Positions 15,473 to 24,749 of a stretch of 34,642 bases of DNA are shown piece after piece (the first letter of the stretch is position 1; the number at the start of each line of letters is the position of its first letter). The translations under genes were made by a program, and so were the position numbers. A model generated the notes under the pieces. That model had not been told where the DNA came from. It did no database searches and saw only the letters and a list, made by a program, of their open reading frames with translations. Location: contig ONIY01000021.1 in the NCBI GenBank assembly GCA_900318065.1, positions 1 through 34,642 of the forward strand. Direction: 5' to 3'. This DNA is from an uncultured Prevotellaceae bacterium (lineage in GTDB: Bacteria; Bacteroidota; Bacteroidia; Bacteroidales; Muribaculaceae).

Positions 15473-15544
15473 GAACGCTCGATTGCTCGAATGCTCGAAC
15501 GCTCGATTGCTCGATTGCTCGAACGCTCGATTGCTCGATTGCTC
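15473..15544. repeat. Nine octads of GAnnGCTC type
   Basis: Nine exact 8-nt units varying only at positions 3-4, in the order AC, TT, AT, AC, TT, TT, AC, TT, TT. This gives a higher-order 24-nt period. The junction between units reads CTCGA, so each unit contributes a TCGA core. Confidence 0.95.
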
Positions 15545-15548
15545 GATT

Positions 15549-15618
15549 TCCCTTCCTTGATATCCTATCCTCTCCCCTCCATCCTCGATCCCCGAGCTTC
15601 GATTCCCGAGCTTCGATC
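15549..15618. repeat. Ten pyrimidine-rich heptads
   Basis: The segment divides into ten 7-nt units that drift from TCCCTTC through CTCCATC and CTCGATC to alternating CCCGAGC and TTCGATY. It is the right arm of the composite array. Confidence 0.8.
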
Positions 15619-15621
15619 CCC

Positions 15622-15665
15622 CGGAAAAAGAACAAGCGGCTGCATCGCTTTGATGCAACCGCTTG
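15622..15665 (-). terminator. Terminator of the first SusCD operon
   Basis: On the minus-strand RNA, arms 15665-15652 and 15646-15633 form 14 pairs (one U-G) around a 5-nt loop, followed by TTCTTTTTC. It sits 25 bases past the SusD stop codon. Confidence 0.85.
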
Positions 15666-15689
15666 AATTTTTAGATCTGAACTAGATGA

Positions 15690-17402
15690 TTACCATCCTG
15701 GGTTCTGGCCAATCTGTGGGTTGAGGTTAGCCTGATCGTTAGGAATTGGGAACAGGATGTACTTGTCGTCGTAGATGCGCTCTGCACCGTTGTTCTTGCA
15801 GTTGATGTAACCATCGGCGTCAACATTAATGTCGTCGATATCAACACCTTGTGCATCAAATCCACCAACATAAGCACCACGGCTCAGGTTGGGATAACGC
15901 TGAGTGTCGAGCTTGTCGAGCTGGTTCCAGCGCTGGAGTGAATAGTAACGGTCGTTCATGCAGTACATCATCTCAACGCGGCGCTCACGGCGAACCTCCC
16001 AGATGAGGTTGCTAACGCCCATGTTGTTGGCTGGGTCGGGCTCGGGATTAATCGAGAGACTTGGCATGCCAACGCGTGCGCGCAGCTTGTTGATAGAGTT
16101 GTCCAGGTCGCTCTGAGTGCAGTTACCCAGCTCGGCGCAAGCCTCGGCATAGTCGAGCAGAATCTCGGCATACCAGAAGATGGGCGCGTCGCTGTAGTTA
16201 CCGTTGGTAGACTGACGCTGCGAGTTGTCGTTTGAATACTTCTTGTTGTCAAAGAGCATCACACCGTAGCCAGTAGAGGCAGTAGACTGAGCACCACCAA
16301 AGCGTGCGTAACCGCAGCCAGGGAACTGAAGGATGCTATCAACGGCAGCAGTCAAACGTGGGTCGCGGTTAGCCAGCACATCAACGATGTTGATATACTT
16401 AGCAGCGCCATAGCCCGAATGGTCGTCGATCACAACAACTTTACCCTTGTCGCTCTTGTCCATAGAAGTGGTAGCCAGAGGCTTGCCATCGCGGAAGAGG
16501 TAGCTGTCGAAAGCGTCCTTGGTCATACCGTTAACCTGAGTAGAACCGCAGGTGTAGTCGATAGTACCATGACCCATGATGCCTTGCACATAGTGCTTGT
16601 AGAGGATCATCTCCTTGTTGCCCGAGAGGTCGTCGTCGTCGAAGTTAGACTTGTAGTCGCTATTGAGCTCAAAGTTGCCCGATGCCATGATTTGCTGGCA
16701 AGCGGCCTTAGCCTCGGTGAGATAGGTAGTGGCACGGCTTGCGTTCTTGGTAACATACTTGCTGTAGGTACCCTCGAAGAGGCAAATCTCGGCCTTCATA
16801 GCCAGAGCCACCCACTTGTTGTAGGCAACGCGCGAGTTGGCGTCGGCAGTAATGTTGGCAACAGCAAAGTTCAGGTCCTCAAGCACCTTGTCCATCACGT
16901 CGTTGCGTGGCTGGCGTGGCCCGTAGAGGATGTCCTCGTCGGTAGCGTCGAGTTCCTTGTCAACATAGTAGCAGTCGCCATAGGCACGCACCAGCTTGTA
17001 GTGCTGCCAAGCGCGGTAGAGGCGTCCAATGCCAATCCAGTTGTTCTTGGCGGCTTCGCTCATCGACTCAATTCCAGGAACGGCAGAGATCAGAGTGTTG
17101 GCACGGCGAATCTCCACATAGGGAGTGTTCCATGCGCCCGAGGAACCAGGCACCGAGGTGAAAGTCCAGTTGGTGATACCAGTAGAAGCCTGGTCATCGT
17201 TCAGAGTATTGAAATAGTAGTCGCCACTACCCGAGCCATAACCTGTGAAGGTGTTGTAGAAGTAGTTGGCAAACAGTTTCACGTTAGTTTCGCTGGTGAA
17301 GTAGTTCTGCTTGGTAAACTTATCGTATGGTTCGGTATCCAGCAAGTCGGAACAAGATGTGAACATCAAGCCTGTCACCAGTAATAATGCTAATTTTTTC
17401 AT
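15690..17402 (-). CDS. SusD/RagB-family nutrient-binding outer-membrane lipoprotein
   Basis: About 570 residues from the ATG at 17402; the frame is open to 17468, but the signal peptide MKKLALLLVTGLMFTSC starts at 17402. C17 is the lipidated cysteine, followed by SDLLDTEP, a classic SusD start. The middle and C-terminal parts fit the SusD/RagB fold, with helical TPR-like repeats (for example AWQHYKLVRAYGDCYYV near 145 and WEVRRERRVEMMYCMNDRYYSLQRWNQ near 490). The protein caps the SusC channel encoded just upstream (68-bp gap, same transcript) and captures a ligand, often a glycan. The substrate is unknown because no degrading enzyme lies nearby. Confidence 0.93.
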   Translation of the reverse strand: MKKLALLLVTGLMFTSCSDLLDTEPYDKFTKQNYFTSETNVKLFANYFYNTFTGYGSGSGDYYFNTLNDDQASTGITNWTFTSVPGSSGAWNTPYVEIRRANTLISAVPGIESMSEAAKNNWIGIGRLYRAWQHYKLVRAYGDCYYVDKELDATDEDILYGPRQPRNDVMDKVLEDLNFAVANITADANSRVAYNKWVALAMKAEICLFEGTYSKYVTKNASRATTYLTEAKAACQQIMASGNFELNSDYKSNFDDDDLSGNKEMILYKHYVQGIMGHGTIDYTCGSTQVNGMTKDAFDSYLFRDGKPLATTSMDKSDKGKVVVIDDHSGYGAAKYINIVDVLANRDPRLTAAVDSILQFPGCGYARFGGAQSTASTGYGVMLFDNKKYSNDNSQRQSTNGNYSDAPIFWYAEILLDYAEACAELGNCTQSDLDNSINKLRARVGMPSLSINPEPDPANNMGVSNLIWEVRRERRVEMMYCMNDRYYSLQRWNQLDKLDTQRYPNLSRGAYVGGFDAQGVDIDDINVDADGYINCKNNGAERIYDDKYILFPIPNDQANLNPQIGQNPGW

Positions 17403-17470
17403 ATTTTGCATAGTCATTTGAATGTTAATAAATAAATGCTGTTGATAATTCTTCAATTGTATAGTCAATA

Positions 17471-20400
17471 TTAGAAATCAACTTGAATACCAAACGAATA
17501 AGAACGCATGATTGGGTCGATACGTCCCCAAACGCCGTTACCGTAAGCACCCTCGCCATTGTTCATCTCGGGGTCAATACCGGTGCCATTGTTGTGGTTA
17601 ATGATATCGAATGCGTTGTTGATAGCAGCGTAGATGCGCAAGCGGTCGATGTAGATCTTGCGTGTGATGTCTCGAGGCAGAGTGTAACCCACGGTGATGT
17701 TCTTCATGCGCAGGTAGGCCATGTTAACGAGATATCTGGTCTGTGGATAGAAGTTGAACTTACCACCACTGAGGATGTTACCCGAAGCGTTACCTTGGCC
17801 AGCACCACCGTCCCACATGCGTGGGAAGTCGGCATCCTGACGAATCACGCCAGCGTTGAACTCAGCCTCGGTGATATAGTTGGTCTGGTTAGCATAGAGC
17901 GCATCGGCACCACGAGTCATAGGCATTACGAATGCCGACTGAGTCCAGAGTTTGCGCTTGCCCACGCCCTGCAGATAGATGTCGAGGTCAAATCCCTTCC
18001 AGTCGCCACCCAAGCGCAGTGAGTACTGGAAGCGTGGAGTGCTGTTACCAATCTTGATAAGGTCGCCATGATCCTCGGCAGTACCCTTACCCCAGTCAAT
18101 CACGCCATCACCGTTCTGGTCCACAAACTTGATGTCACCAGGGCCATAAACGAATCCGTTGCTCTCGAGCTTGGTTTGGCTGGCTACGTTATTATTATAG
18201 ATCCACTTGCCAGTTGTAGGATCCTTGCCTGTGAAGTCGCTGAAATCGAAGTAGCGGTCGGTCTCGAAGCCCCAGATCTCGCCATACTCCTTGCCCGAGT
18301 AGTTAGTGTTAACCAGGTTGTTGCTGTCCCACTCAGTAACCTTAGTCTTGTAGTCACTGATGTTGAAAGTAGCATAGAGGTTAACATCGCCAAAGCGACG
18401 GCGCCAGTCGAGAGTGAACTCCCAACCACGAGTGCGCAATGAGCCAGCGTTCTCCCATGCAGCCGAGGCACCCAGCACGTTAGGCATTGCCTTGCCAGGA
18501 GCGAGCATGTCCTTAGTGTCGCGCTGATACCAGTCGAACGAAACGTTGAACTGTCCGTTGAGGAAGCTCAGGTCGATACCCACGTTGGTGGTTTTGATCT
18601 TCTCCCATGTGAGCGACTTAGAAACCAGCTTAGGAGCCGTGAAGTAGTCGTAGCGCGAGTTGCCAGCACCCAGCCAGCTAACGTCGTTGGCTTTCTTAGC
18701 CATAGTCTCGAGGAACATGTCCTGACCAATCTCCTGGTTACCAATCACACCATAAGAAGCGCGAATCTTAGCATTGCTGATGATCTTGCGGATAGGATCC
18801 CAGAAAGCTTCCTCGCTGATGCGATAGCCCACCGAGAAAGATGGGAAGAATGCCCACTGGTCACCACTTGGGAACTTGCTCGAGCCATCGTAGCGTCCGT
18901 TCACCTCAAAGAGGTACTTGCCCTTGTAGTCGTAGTTGATACGTCCAAAGAAGCCAGCCGAGCCCTGGTGGGTGTGCTGGTGAGTGTAGGTGTAGTCCTC
19001 GTTGGTGAGCGCGAGCTCAGGCATGTTGATGTCTTGCAGGCCATGACGCTCGTAGTAGAGGTACTCATAGTCGGCCTTGTCAAGGTTGGCACCAGCCATA
19101 ATGTTGAGGTTGTGTGCCTCGTTGAATGTCTGGGCATAGTTGAAGTAGCCGTTGAACACCTGGTTTTGATAAACGCTGTGGTCGCTCTCAATCCATGTAG
19201 AAGTTACGAGCGTGCTGGTGGGCGCCTTAGGTGCCAGACCCCAAGTGTTGTAAAGAGTAACGGGCAGACCCACATCTTTATACTTGGTGTTCTTGCGGAT
19301 GAAGGTGTAGTCGCCGTTGAAGGTGAGACCATGCGAGAGGTCAATCTTCAAGAAGCCTGTCATACGCAGGTTGTTCATGTGGCGCATGCGGTCACCACCT
19401 TGCTTGCGGTAACCAATCATTGTGCGAGCGTCATACTCCTTGCCGTCGTCGGGATTCACGAAGTAGCCATAAGGGCCAAAGAACGAACCCCAGCGCCACA
19501 GGTACTGATAACCTGCGTTGCCATAGTTCTGGCGGTTAGAAACGCCATCATAGGTGCGGTCGTTGTAGGCGATGCGAGTACCAATGAGCAACCAGTCGGT
19601 AGCTTGAACCGAGAGGTTGGCAGCAGCGTTGTAGCGCTTGATCTTGTCGGGGTTGAAGTTGTGCAAGCCCTGACGCTGGTTGTAACCAAACGAAACATAG
19701 TAGTTGGCACGTCCTGAGTTACCAGTAACCGAGATGTTGTGGCTCTGTGCTGGAGCGTGCTTGCTGAACATGATGCCGCCCACGTCCCAGTTGGCATAGT
19801 AGCCATACTCGTCGTAGTCGTCACCGTAGACCATCTCGCGGTAGGGAGCCCTGGTGTCGCCGTGCTTGGCAATCCAGTTGTTGATACCAGCCTGGAACTC
19901 ATCGCTGTCCATGTACATACCGAAGAGCTCGGCAGCATTACCCTTGCGATAGTTGTCGTCGATAAGGGCCTGAACCTGAGTGGGCACGTTGGGATACTCA
20001 GGCAGAGTGGTAGCCTGGCTCCACGAGAAGTTGTTCTTGTAAGATACTCTCACGTTGTCCTTAACGTGACCGGTCTTGGTGGTGATCAATACAACACCAA
20101 ATGCGGCGCGAGTACCATAGATCGAGGTAGAGGCAGCATCCTTCAATACCGAGATTGTCTCGATATCGTTGGTGTTGAGGTAAGACAGGTTGTCGGTGGG
20201 CACACCGTCCACTACATAGAGAGGAGTAGATGTTCCGTCATTAGACAGAGTACCGATACCACGAATCACGAGCGATGCCTCAGAGTCGATGCGGCCATCG
20301 TTGTTAAGAATGGTAAGACCAGGCACAGTACCTTGCAGGGCCTTGCTCACGTCGGTCTCGCTCTTCGACTCGAGAGTCTTGGTAACGTCGACGTTGCTCA

Positions 20401-20785
20401 CGGCGCCGGTAAGGTTGGCCTTCTTTTGCTGACCATAACCCACAACAACCACCTCGTCGAGCAAGGCGTTGTCCTGTGCGAGCTTAACGTTGATGTTAGT
20501 TCCTGGGTTAACAGTCACGGTTTTGTAGCCGACATAGGAGATTTGGATTTTACTCTTACCACTGGCACGCATGGTGAAGCGTCCGTTAATGTCGGTAGCA
20601 GTGGCGCGTGTAGTACCAACTTCCGAAACAGTAGCGCCAATGGCGGGTTCCCCATTCTCATCGACAACGGTACCCGACACATTGACCAGCTGTGTCGACA
20701 TGGCTTGAGGTGCCTGCTCGGCATGCGAGTAGCTTAAACTACCACATGCAAATAACAATGCACCCAACAAAAAATACTTTTTCAT
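17471..20785 (-). CDS. SusC/RagA-family TonB-dependent outer-membrane transporter (first pair)
   Basis: About 1104 residues from the ATG at 20785; a GTG two codons earlier (20791) is possible. After the signal peptide comes a carboxypeptidase-regulatory-like beta-sandwich (about 35-105, SGTVVDENGEPAIGATV), the TonB-box segment LLDEVVVVGYG near 110, a plug domain (about 120-225, with LYVVDGVP and SVLKDAASTSIYGTRAAFGV) and a 22-strand barrel ending in an aromatic F. There is no STN domain at the N-terminus, so it should not signal through an anti-sigma factor. It imports the ligand captured by the SusD partner using TonB energy. It is first in a two-gene operon with a consensus promoter at 20916-20946. 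Confidence 0.95.
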   Translation of the reverse strand: MKKYFLLGALLFACGSLSYSHAEQAPQAMSTQLVNVSGTVVDENGEPAIGATVSEVGTTRATATDINGRFTMRASGKSKIQISYVGYKTVTVNPGTNINVKLAQDNALLDEVVVVGYGQQKKANLTGAVSNVDVTKTLESKSETDVSKALQGTVPGLTILNNDGRIDSEASLVIRGIGTLSNDGTSTPLYVVDGVPTDNLSYLNTNDIETISVLKDAASTSIYGTRAAFGVVLITTKTGHVKDNVRVSYKNNFSWSQATTLPEYPNVPTQVQALIDDNYRKGNAAELFGMYMDSDEFQAGINNWIAKHGDTRAPYREMVYGDDYDEYGYYANWDVGGIMFSKHAPAQSHNISVTGNSGRANYYVSFGYNQRQGLHNFNPDKIKRYNAAANLSVQATDWLLIGTRIAYNDRTYDGVSNRQNYGNAGYQYLWRWGSFFGPYGYFVNPDDGKEYDARTMIGYRKQGGDRMRHMNNLRMTGFLKIDLSHGLTFNGDYTFIRKNTKYKDVGLPVTLYNTWGLAPKAPTSTLVTSTWIESDHSVYQNQVFNGYFNYAQTFNEAHNLNIMAGANLDKADYEYLYYERHGLQDINMPELALTNEDYTYTHQHTHQGSAGFFGRINYDYKGKYLFEVNGRYDGSSKFPSGDQWAFFPSFSVGYRISEEAFWDPIRKIISNAKIRASYGVIGNQEIGQDMFLETMAKKANDVSWLGAGNSRYDYFTAPKLVSKSLTWEKIKTTNVGIDLSFLNGQFNVSFDWYQRDTKDMLAPGKAMPNVLGASAAWENAGSLRTRGWEFTLDWRRRFGDVNLYATFNISDYKTKVTEWDSNNLVNTNYSGKEYGEIWGFETDRYFDFSDFTGKDPTTGKWIYNNNVASQTKLESNGFVYGPGDIKFVDQNGDGVIDWGKGTAEDHGDLIKIGNSTPRFQYSLRLGGDWKGFDLDIYLQGVGKRKLWTQSAFVMPMTRGADALYANQTNYITEAEFNAGVIRQDADFPRMWDGGAGQGNASGNILSGGKFNFYPQTRYLVNMAYLRMKNITVGYTLPRDITRKIYIDRLRIYAAINNAFDIINHNNGTGIDPEMNNGEGAYGNGVWGRIDPIMRSYSFGIQVDF

Positions 20786-20793
20786 ACGCACAT
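20782..20793 (-). promoter_or_regulatory. Three-codon mini-ORF overlapping the SusC start
   Basis: On the minus strand ATGTGCGTATGA reads Met-Cys-Val-stop, and its TGA overlaps the SusC ATG (ATGA) in another frame. The otherwise almost identical leader of the second susC-like gene has AAG in place of this ATG, so it lacks the mini-ORF. Confidence 0.4.
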
Positions 20794-20915
20794 GTTTTTG
20801 TTAATGATTAAAACAATTTAATTATTTGGTATTAAAAAATTTATTTACTCTAATAATCAGCTTCTTTATACAACAATTTCAAAAAAAATAGTAATCTCGT
20901 TAAGTAAAAAACATG

Positions 20916-20946
20916 CAAATTTAATGATTCTTTCCAATTATTCAAA
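20916..20946 (-). promoter_or_regulatory. Promoter of the first SusCD operon
   Basis: On the minus strand TTTG (20946-20943), a 19-nt spacer and TAAATTTG (20923-20916), an exact consensus match. It leaves a leader of about 120 nt rich in A and T. Confidence 0.8.
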
Positions 20947-21285
20947 CTTTTTGCATAAAAAAGTTAACAAAAGTGCAATAATCATTACATAATAACATCA
21001 CCAGCCCGCTTTCACTGGAAACATCAAAGCACCACGTGCAAAGAAAAACAAGACTGTGCCAGTGCCAGGAAAAAACACGATATTGGGGCGCTGTTGACCT
21101 AATTGTTTTAAATTAATGTTTAGGATATTTAAATTACCCTCTCATAAAAATGAAACATTATGGCATGAATATACCCTCCACATTATATAATATGCAAAAA
21201 ACTGGGCAAAATGTGTTGTAGAATTATGTTATAAAACATATTTGTTAACTATTTATTACATTTTCAATTTTTTCTCACGAAAATA
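20947..21285. other. Central part of the divergent SusCD control region
   Basis: About 340 AT-rich bases with no gene between the two divergent promoters. The 11-bp palindrome GCAC-CAC-GTGC lies at 21029-21039, and its core ACCACGTGC occurs again at 21342-21350 inside the leader hairpin of the second operon. These could be sites for a shared regulator. Confidence 0.4.
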
Positions 21286-21317
21286 CTTGCAAAAACAAAA
21301 AAACTTTTCCAAATTTG
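21286..21317 (+). promoter_or_regulatory. Promoter of the second SusCD operon
   Basis: CTTG (21286-21289), a 20-nt spacer and CAAATTTG (21310-21317), one mismatch from TAnnTTTG. Transcription is expected to start near 21322, which gives a leader of about 148 nt. Confidence 0.65.
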
Positions 21318-21321
21318 CATC

Positions 21322-21367
21322 TTAATAGTGAAGAAGGCACCACCACGTGCCTGCTCTACACTATTAA
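21322..21367 (+). promoter_or_regulatory. 5'-terminal two-tier stem-loop in the second SusC leader
   Basis: The outer stem TTAATAGTG (21322-21330) pairs with 21359-21367 (9 bp). After a small internal loop the inner stem AGGCAC (21335-21340) pairs with 21347-21352 around a 6-nt loop. The structure begins where the transcript should start, so it would cap the mRNA and could protect it or act as a regulatory leader. A run of six T follows at 21377-21382. Confidence 0.65.
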
Positions 21368-21469
21368 AAACGAGTATTTTTTAGGTTTAGAATGACGAGA
21401 AAATTTTTCAGGATTATAGAGAATTTTTTAAATACTAAATCAATTAATTATTAACAAAAACAAGTGCGT

Positions 21470-24400
21470 ATGAAAAAGCAAATTGCATTGTTGGCTGCGT
21501 TAGTGCTGGCATGTGGAGCTCCTATTGGCACTGCCTCATGGCAGAGCACAGGCTTTACTGCAAGCGCGCAGAACAGCAAAGTGACCGGTGTCGTTCGTGA
21601 CGGCAACGGTGAGCCGCTAATTGGTGCGACAGTACAAGTGAAAGGCACAAACCGTGTTACTGCCACCGACATCAACGGCAAGTATTCAATCCAGGCTGCT
21701 CCTGGTAGCACCCTGGTAATCAAGTATGTGGGCTCTCCCACTCAAGAGGTGAACGTTACCGGCACCAGCATGGACATCACCATGGACGATGCTAACAACA
21801 CCCTCGACGAGGTGGTAGTAACTGCCCTTGGTATCAAGAAAGACCGCAAGTCGCTCGGTTATGCCGTTGACGACCTGAAGGCCGAGGAGCTGATGCGCAA
21901 CAAGAACACCAACGCCATCAACTCTCTCGCCGGTAAGATTGCCGGTGTTACCGTTACTCAGTCGAGTGGTGCTGCCGGTTCGGGTGCCCAGATCATCCTG
22001 CGTGGTGGTACATCACTCGAGCGCGACAACCAGCCACTCTTCGTTGTTGATGGAGTAATCTACGACAACTCGGCATCGGTAATTGGTAACTCGGCATTCG
22101 ATGGTATGCTCTCGACTGCCACCACCAACTCTAACCGTGTGATGGATATCAACCCCGAGGATATCGAGAACATGAGCGTGCTCAAGGGCCCTGCCGCCTC
22201 GGCACTCTATGGCTCTCGCGCTGCCAACGGTGTTGTTATTATCACCACCAAGAAAGGTCAGGAAGGCCATGTTGAGATTAACTTGAACGCCAAGTACATC
22301 ACCACATGGGCTAAGTACCTGCCTGAGACCCAGACCAAGTATCGCCGTGGTTACATCGAGCAGCACTACAATGCCGATGGTACCTTCAAGGACTTCAGCT
22401 ACGACGACCGCTCTTACAGCTCGTGGGGCGCTCCCAGCACCGACCAGACCTATGACAACATAGGCAACTTCTTCCAGCACGGTGGAGCTTGGGACACCAA
22501 CTTGAGCATCAGTGGTGGTACCAAGACTGGTAGCTTCTTCCTCAGTGGCTCGTTCTACGATCAGGATGGTATCATCCCAACCACTGGCTACAAGAAGGCA
22601 ACCTTCCGCTTCAACGGCGAGCAAAAGTATAAGATCTTCACCTTTGGTGCCAACGTAGCCTACAGCCAGGCTCGCACCGTGAAGACCCTCACCAGTGCAC
22701 AACTCTACAACGATGCTGGTGGCGGTACTATGTACTCGGTTTACAACTGGAACCCATTCGACGACATGAGGGTTTACCTCAACGAGGATGGCTCACGCGC
22801 AAGTCTGCGTCCCGACCTCATGCCATGGGAAGAGCGCAACAATCCTTACTGGATTCTCAACAAGGACCGTCTCACCGACAACACCGAGCGCTTCACCGGT
22901 AACTTCAACATCAAGGCCGATCTCTTCGACTGGTGGTGGATTAGCTACCGCATGGGTATCGACTCTTACACTACCGAGAATGCCAATAAGCTCGCTGCTG
23001 GCGGCACTCACAAGGAGCAGTGGAAGAATGGTATGTACAGCGAGAACTCGCTGCGCTACCAGTACCTCTCAACCAACTTGATGACCAACTTCACCAAGCA
23101 GTTTGGTGACTTCAACTTCAACCTCATGCTCGGTACCGCTACCGAATATACCAAGAACAACCGCAACTCGCGCATGGCTTGGAACTTCCAGGTGCCCGAC
23201 TTCTTCTCGTTCGACAACGCACTGAAAGACGACCGCGACTTCAGCCCCTACAAGAGCCGCAAGCGCCTCGTGGGTGTCTTTGGCGAGTTCCGTGTTGACT
23301 GGCGCAACGCCATCTTCTTGACAGTGACTGGCCGCAACGACTGGTCGTCGACTCTGCCCAAGGAGAACCGCAGCTACTTCTACCCATCGGTGAGCGGCGC
23401 TATCGTCTTCACCGAGCTCATGGGCGACTCACGCCCCGACTGGCTCACCTTCGGTAAGGTGCGCGCCAGCTGGGCACGCGTGGGTAAGGACACCAGCCCC
23501 TACGTTACCAACACCTATCTGTGGCCCGTTGGTACCTATCTGAATGGCATGACCGGTGTGGGTAATACATGGACAACTGGTAACCCATTCCTCAAGCCCG
23601 AGATCACCGAGTCGACCGAGGTTGGTCTTGAGATGCGCTTCTTCAACAACCGTCTGCACTTCGACTACGCGTTCTACACCAACAACTCTTACAACCAGAT
23701 TATGGAGCCTCGCTTGTCGAACTACATTGGCTACATCCTGCGCAAGGTTAACGCCGGTGACGTTTACAACAAGGGTATGGAGTTCACCATTGGTGGTATT
23801 CCCGTTCAAACCAAGGACTTCACTTGGGAGACCAGCTTGAACCTCTATGGCAACCGCGGTACTGTTAAGAACCTGCTCGATGGTATGAACATCCTCTATG
23901 TTACCGACGTTCAAGTGGGTAGCGCACGCGCTGCTTCGTTCAACAATGGTAACTTCATGGCAATCAGCGGTAGCGAGCTCGACCGTGACCCCAACGGCAA
24001 CCTCATCCTCGACAGCAACAACATGCCCACCGGTGGCAAGAACGATAAGCTCGAGATTGGTAACCGTGAGCCTCGCGTGGCTGGTGGTTGGAACAACACC
24101 TTGACCTGGAAGGGATTCTCGTTCAACATGCTGTGGGAGTTCCGCTTTGGCGGTCATGTTTACAACGGCACTTACTACTCGATGGTTGCCAACGGTACTG
24201 CTAAGATGACCGAGGACCGCGACCAGCTCACCATCAGCGGTGTGCACCAAACCGGTACTCAGGATGTCACCAATCCCGATGGCACAATAACCAAGGTTCC
24301 CATCTACGGCGATGTTGAGGACTTCACCTTCAAGGCTGGTCAGCTCTATGACTATAACGGCAAGCAGACTCCAGGTGAGTGGATCATCAACAACTACTAT

Positions 24401-24697
24401 CAGGACTACTACCTGCGCGAGAGCTCCAACTTCATGAAGAAGGTTAACGCTCTGCGCCTGCGCACCATCTCTCTCTCTTACAGCCTGCCACAGTCGCTGC
24501 TGGCTAAGACCAAGTTCATCAAGGGCTGCACATTCAGCGCTGTTGCTAACAACCTGTTGCTCTTCACCAACTACGACGGCGATCCCGAGGTTGCCGCTGC
24601 TGGTGCTGGTTCTATTGGTTCTTCTTCGGTGGGTATCGACTACTGCGGTGTTCCATCTACTGCAAGTTTCGCATTTGGTGTAAACCTCACTTTCTAA
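21470..24697 (+). CDS. SusC/RagA-family TonB-dependent outer-membrane transporter (second pair)
   Basis: About 1075 residues from the ATG at 21470 (a GTG at 21464 is possible). The parts are: signal peptide; carboxypeptidase-regulatory-like domain (about 38-105, VTGVVRDGNGEPLIGATVQV); TonB-box region TLDEVVVTALGIKK near 110; plug (about 120-260, with LFVVDGVIYDN and SVLKGPAASALYGSRAANGV); and a barrel ending in VNLTF. The TALGIKK...KSLGYA sequence places it in a different SusC subgroup from the divergent neighbour, one that usually pairs with SusD-like_2 proteins, as here. No STN domain. Codon use is that of a highly expressed gene. It is the first gene of a two-gene operon. Confidence 0.95.
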   Translation: MKKQIALLAALVLACGAPIGTASWQSTGFTASAQNSKVTGVVRDGNGEPLIGATVQVKGTNRVTATDINGKYSIQAAPGSTLVIKYVGSPTQEVNVTGTSMDITMDDANNTLDEVVVTALGIKKDRKSLGYAVDDLKAEELMRNKNTNAINSLAGKIAGVTVTQSSGAAGSGAQIILRGGTSLERDNQPLFVVDGVIYDNSASVIGNSAFDGMLSTATTNSNRVMDINPEDIENMSVLKGPAASALYGSRAANGVVIITTKKGQEGHVEINLNAKYITTWAKYLPETQTKYRRGYIEQHYNADGTFKDFSYDDRSYSSWGAPSTDQTYDNIGNFFQHGGAWDTNLSISGGTKTGSFFLSGSFYDQDGIIPTTGYKKATFRFNGEQKYKIFTFGANVAYSQARTVKTLTSAQLYNDAGGGTMYSVYNWNPFDDMRVYLNEDGSRASLRPDLMPWEERNNPYWILNKDRLTDNTERFTGNFNIKADLFDWWWISYRMGIDSYTTENANKLAAGGTHKEQWKNGMYSENSLRYQYLSTNLMTNFTKQFGDFNFNLMLGTATEYTKNNRNSRMAWNFQVPDFFSFDNALKDDRDFSPYKSRKRLVGVFGEFRVDWRNAIFLTVTGRNDWSSTLPKENRSYFYPSVSGAIVFTELMGDSRPDWLTFGKVRASWARVGKDTSPYVTNTYLWPVGTYLNGMTGVGNTWTTGNPFLKPEITESTEVGLEMRFFNNRLHFDYAFYTNNSYNQIMEPRLSNYIGYILRKVNAGDVYNKGMEFTIGGIPVQTKDFTWETSLNLYGNRGTVKNLLDGMNILYVTDVQVGSARAASFNNGNFMAISGSELDRDPNGNLILDSNNMPTGGKNDKLEIGNREPRVAGGWNNTLTWKGFSFNMLWEFRFGGHVYNGTYYSMVANGTAKMTEDRDQLTISGVHQTGTQDVTNPDGTITKVPIYGDVEDFTFKAGQLYDYNGKQTPGEWIINNYYQDYYLRESSNFMKKVNALRLRTISLSYSLPQSLLAKTKFIKGCTFSAVANNLLLFTNYDGDPEVAAAGAGSIGSSSVGIDYCGVPSTASFAFGVNLTF

Positions 24698-24749
24698 TGC
24701 ACCCGTTACTTATTTCTATTAGTTAAGAACTTACTAAAACATTTAGAAT

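Noticed and set aside
15473-15544. Possible CRISPR array
   Set aside because: Units are 8 nt with no spacers and no cas genes are nearby.
15399-15685. Open frames with repeats such as ARMLERS or EQSSNRAFE
   Set aside because: Produced by the octad array read in different frames; no leader or conserved context.
17402-17468. Longer SusD start at 17468
   Set aside because: It would put 22 residues before a clean lipoprotein signal peptide and leave only 2 bases after the SusC stop.
20785-20791. GTG start two codons upstream of the first SusC (and the same at 21464 for the second)
   Set aside because: The ATG with MKK start gives a normal signal peptide and is the commoner codon; the GTG cannot be fully excluded.
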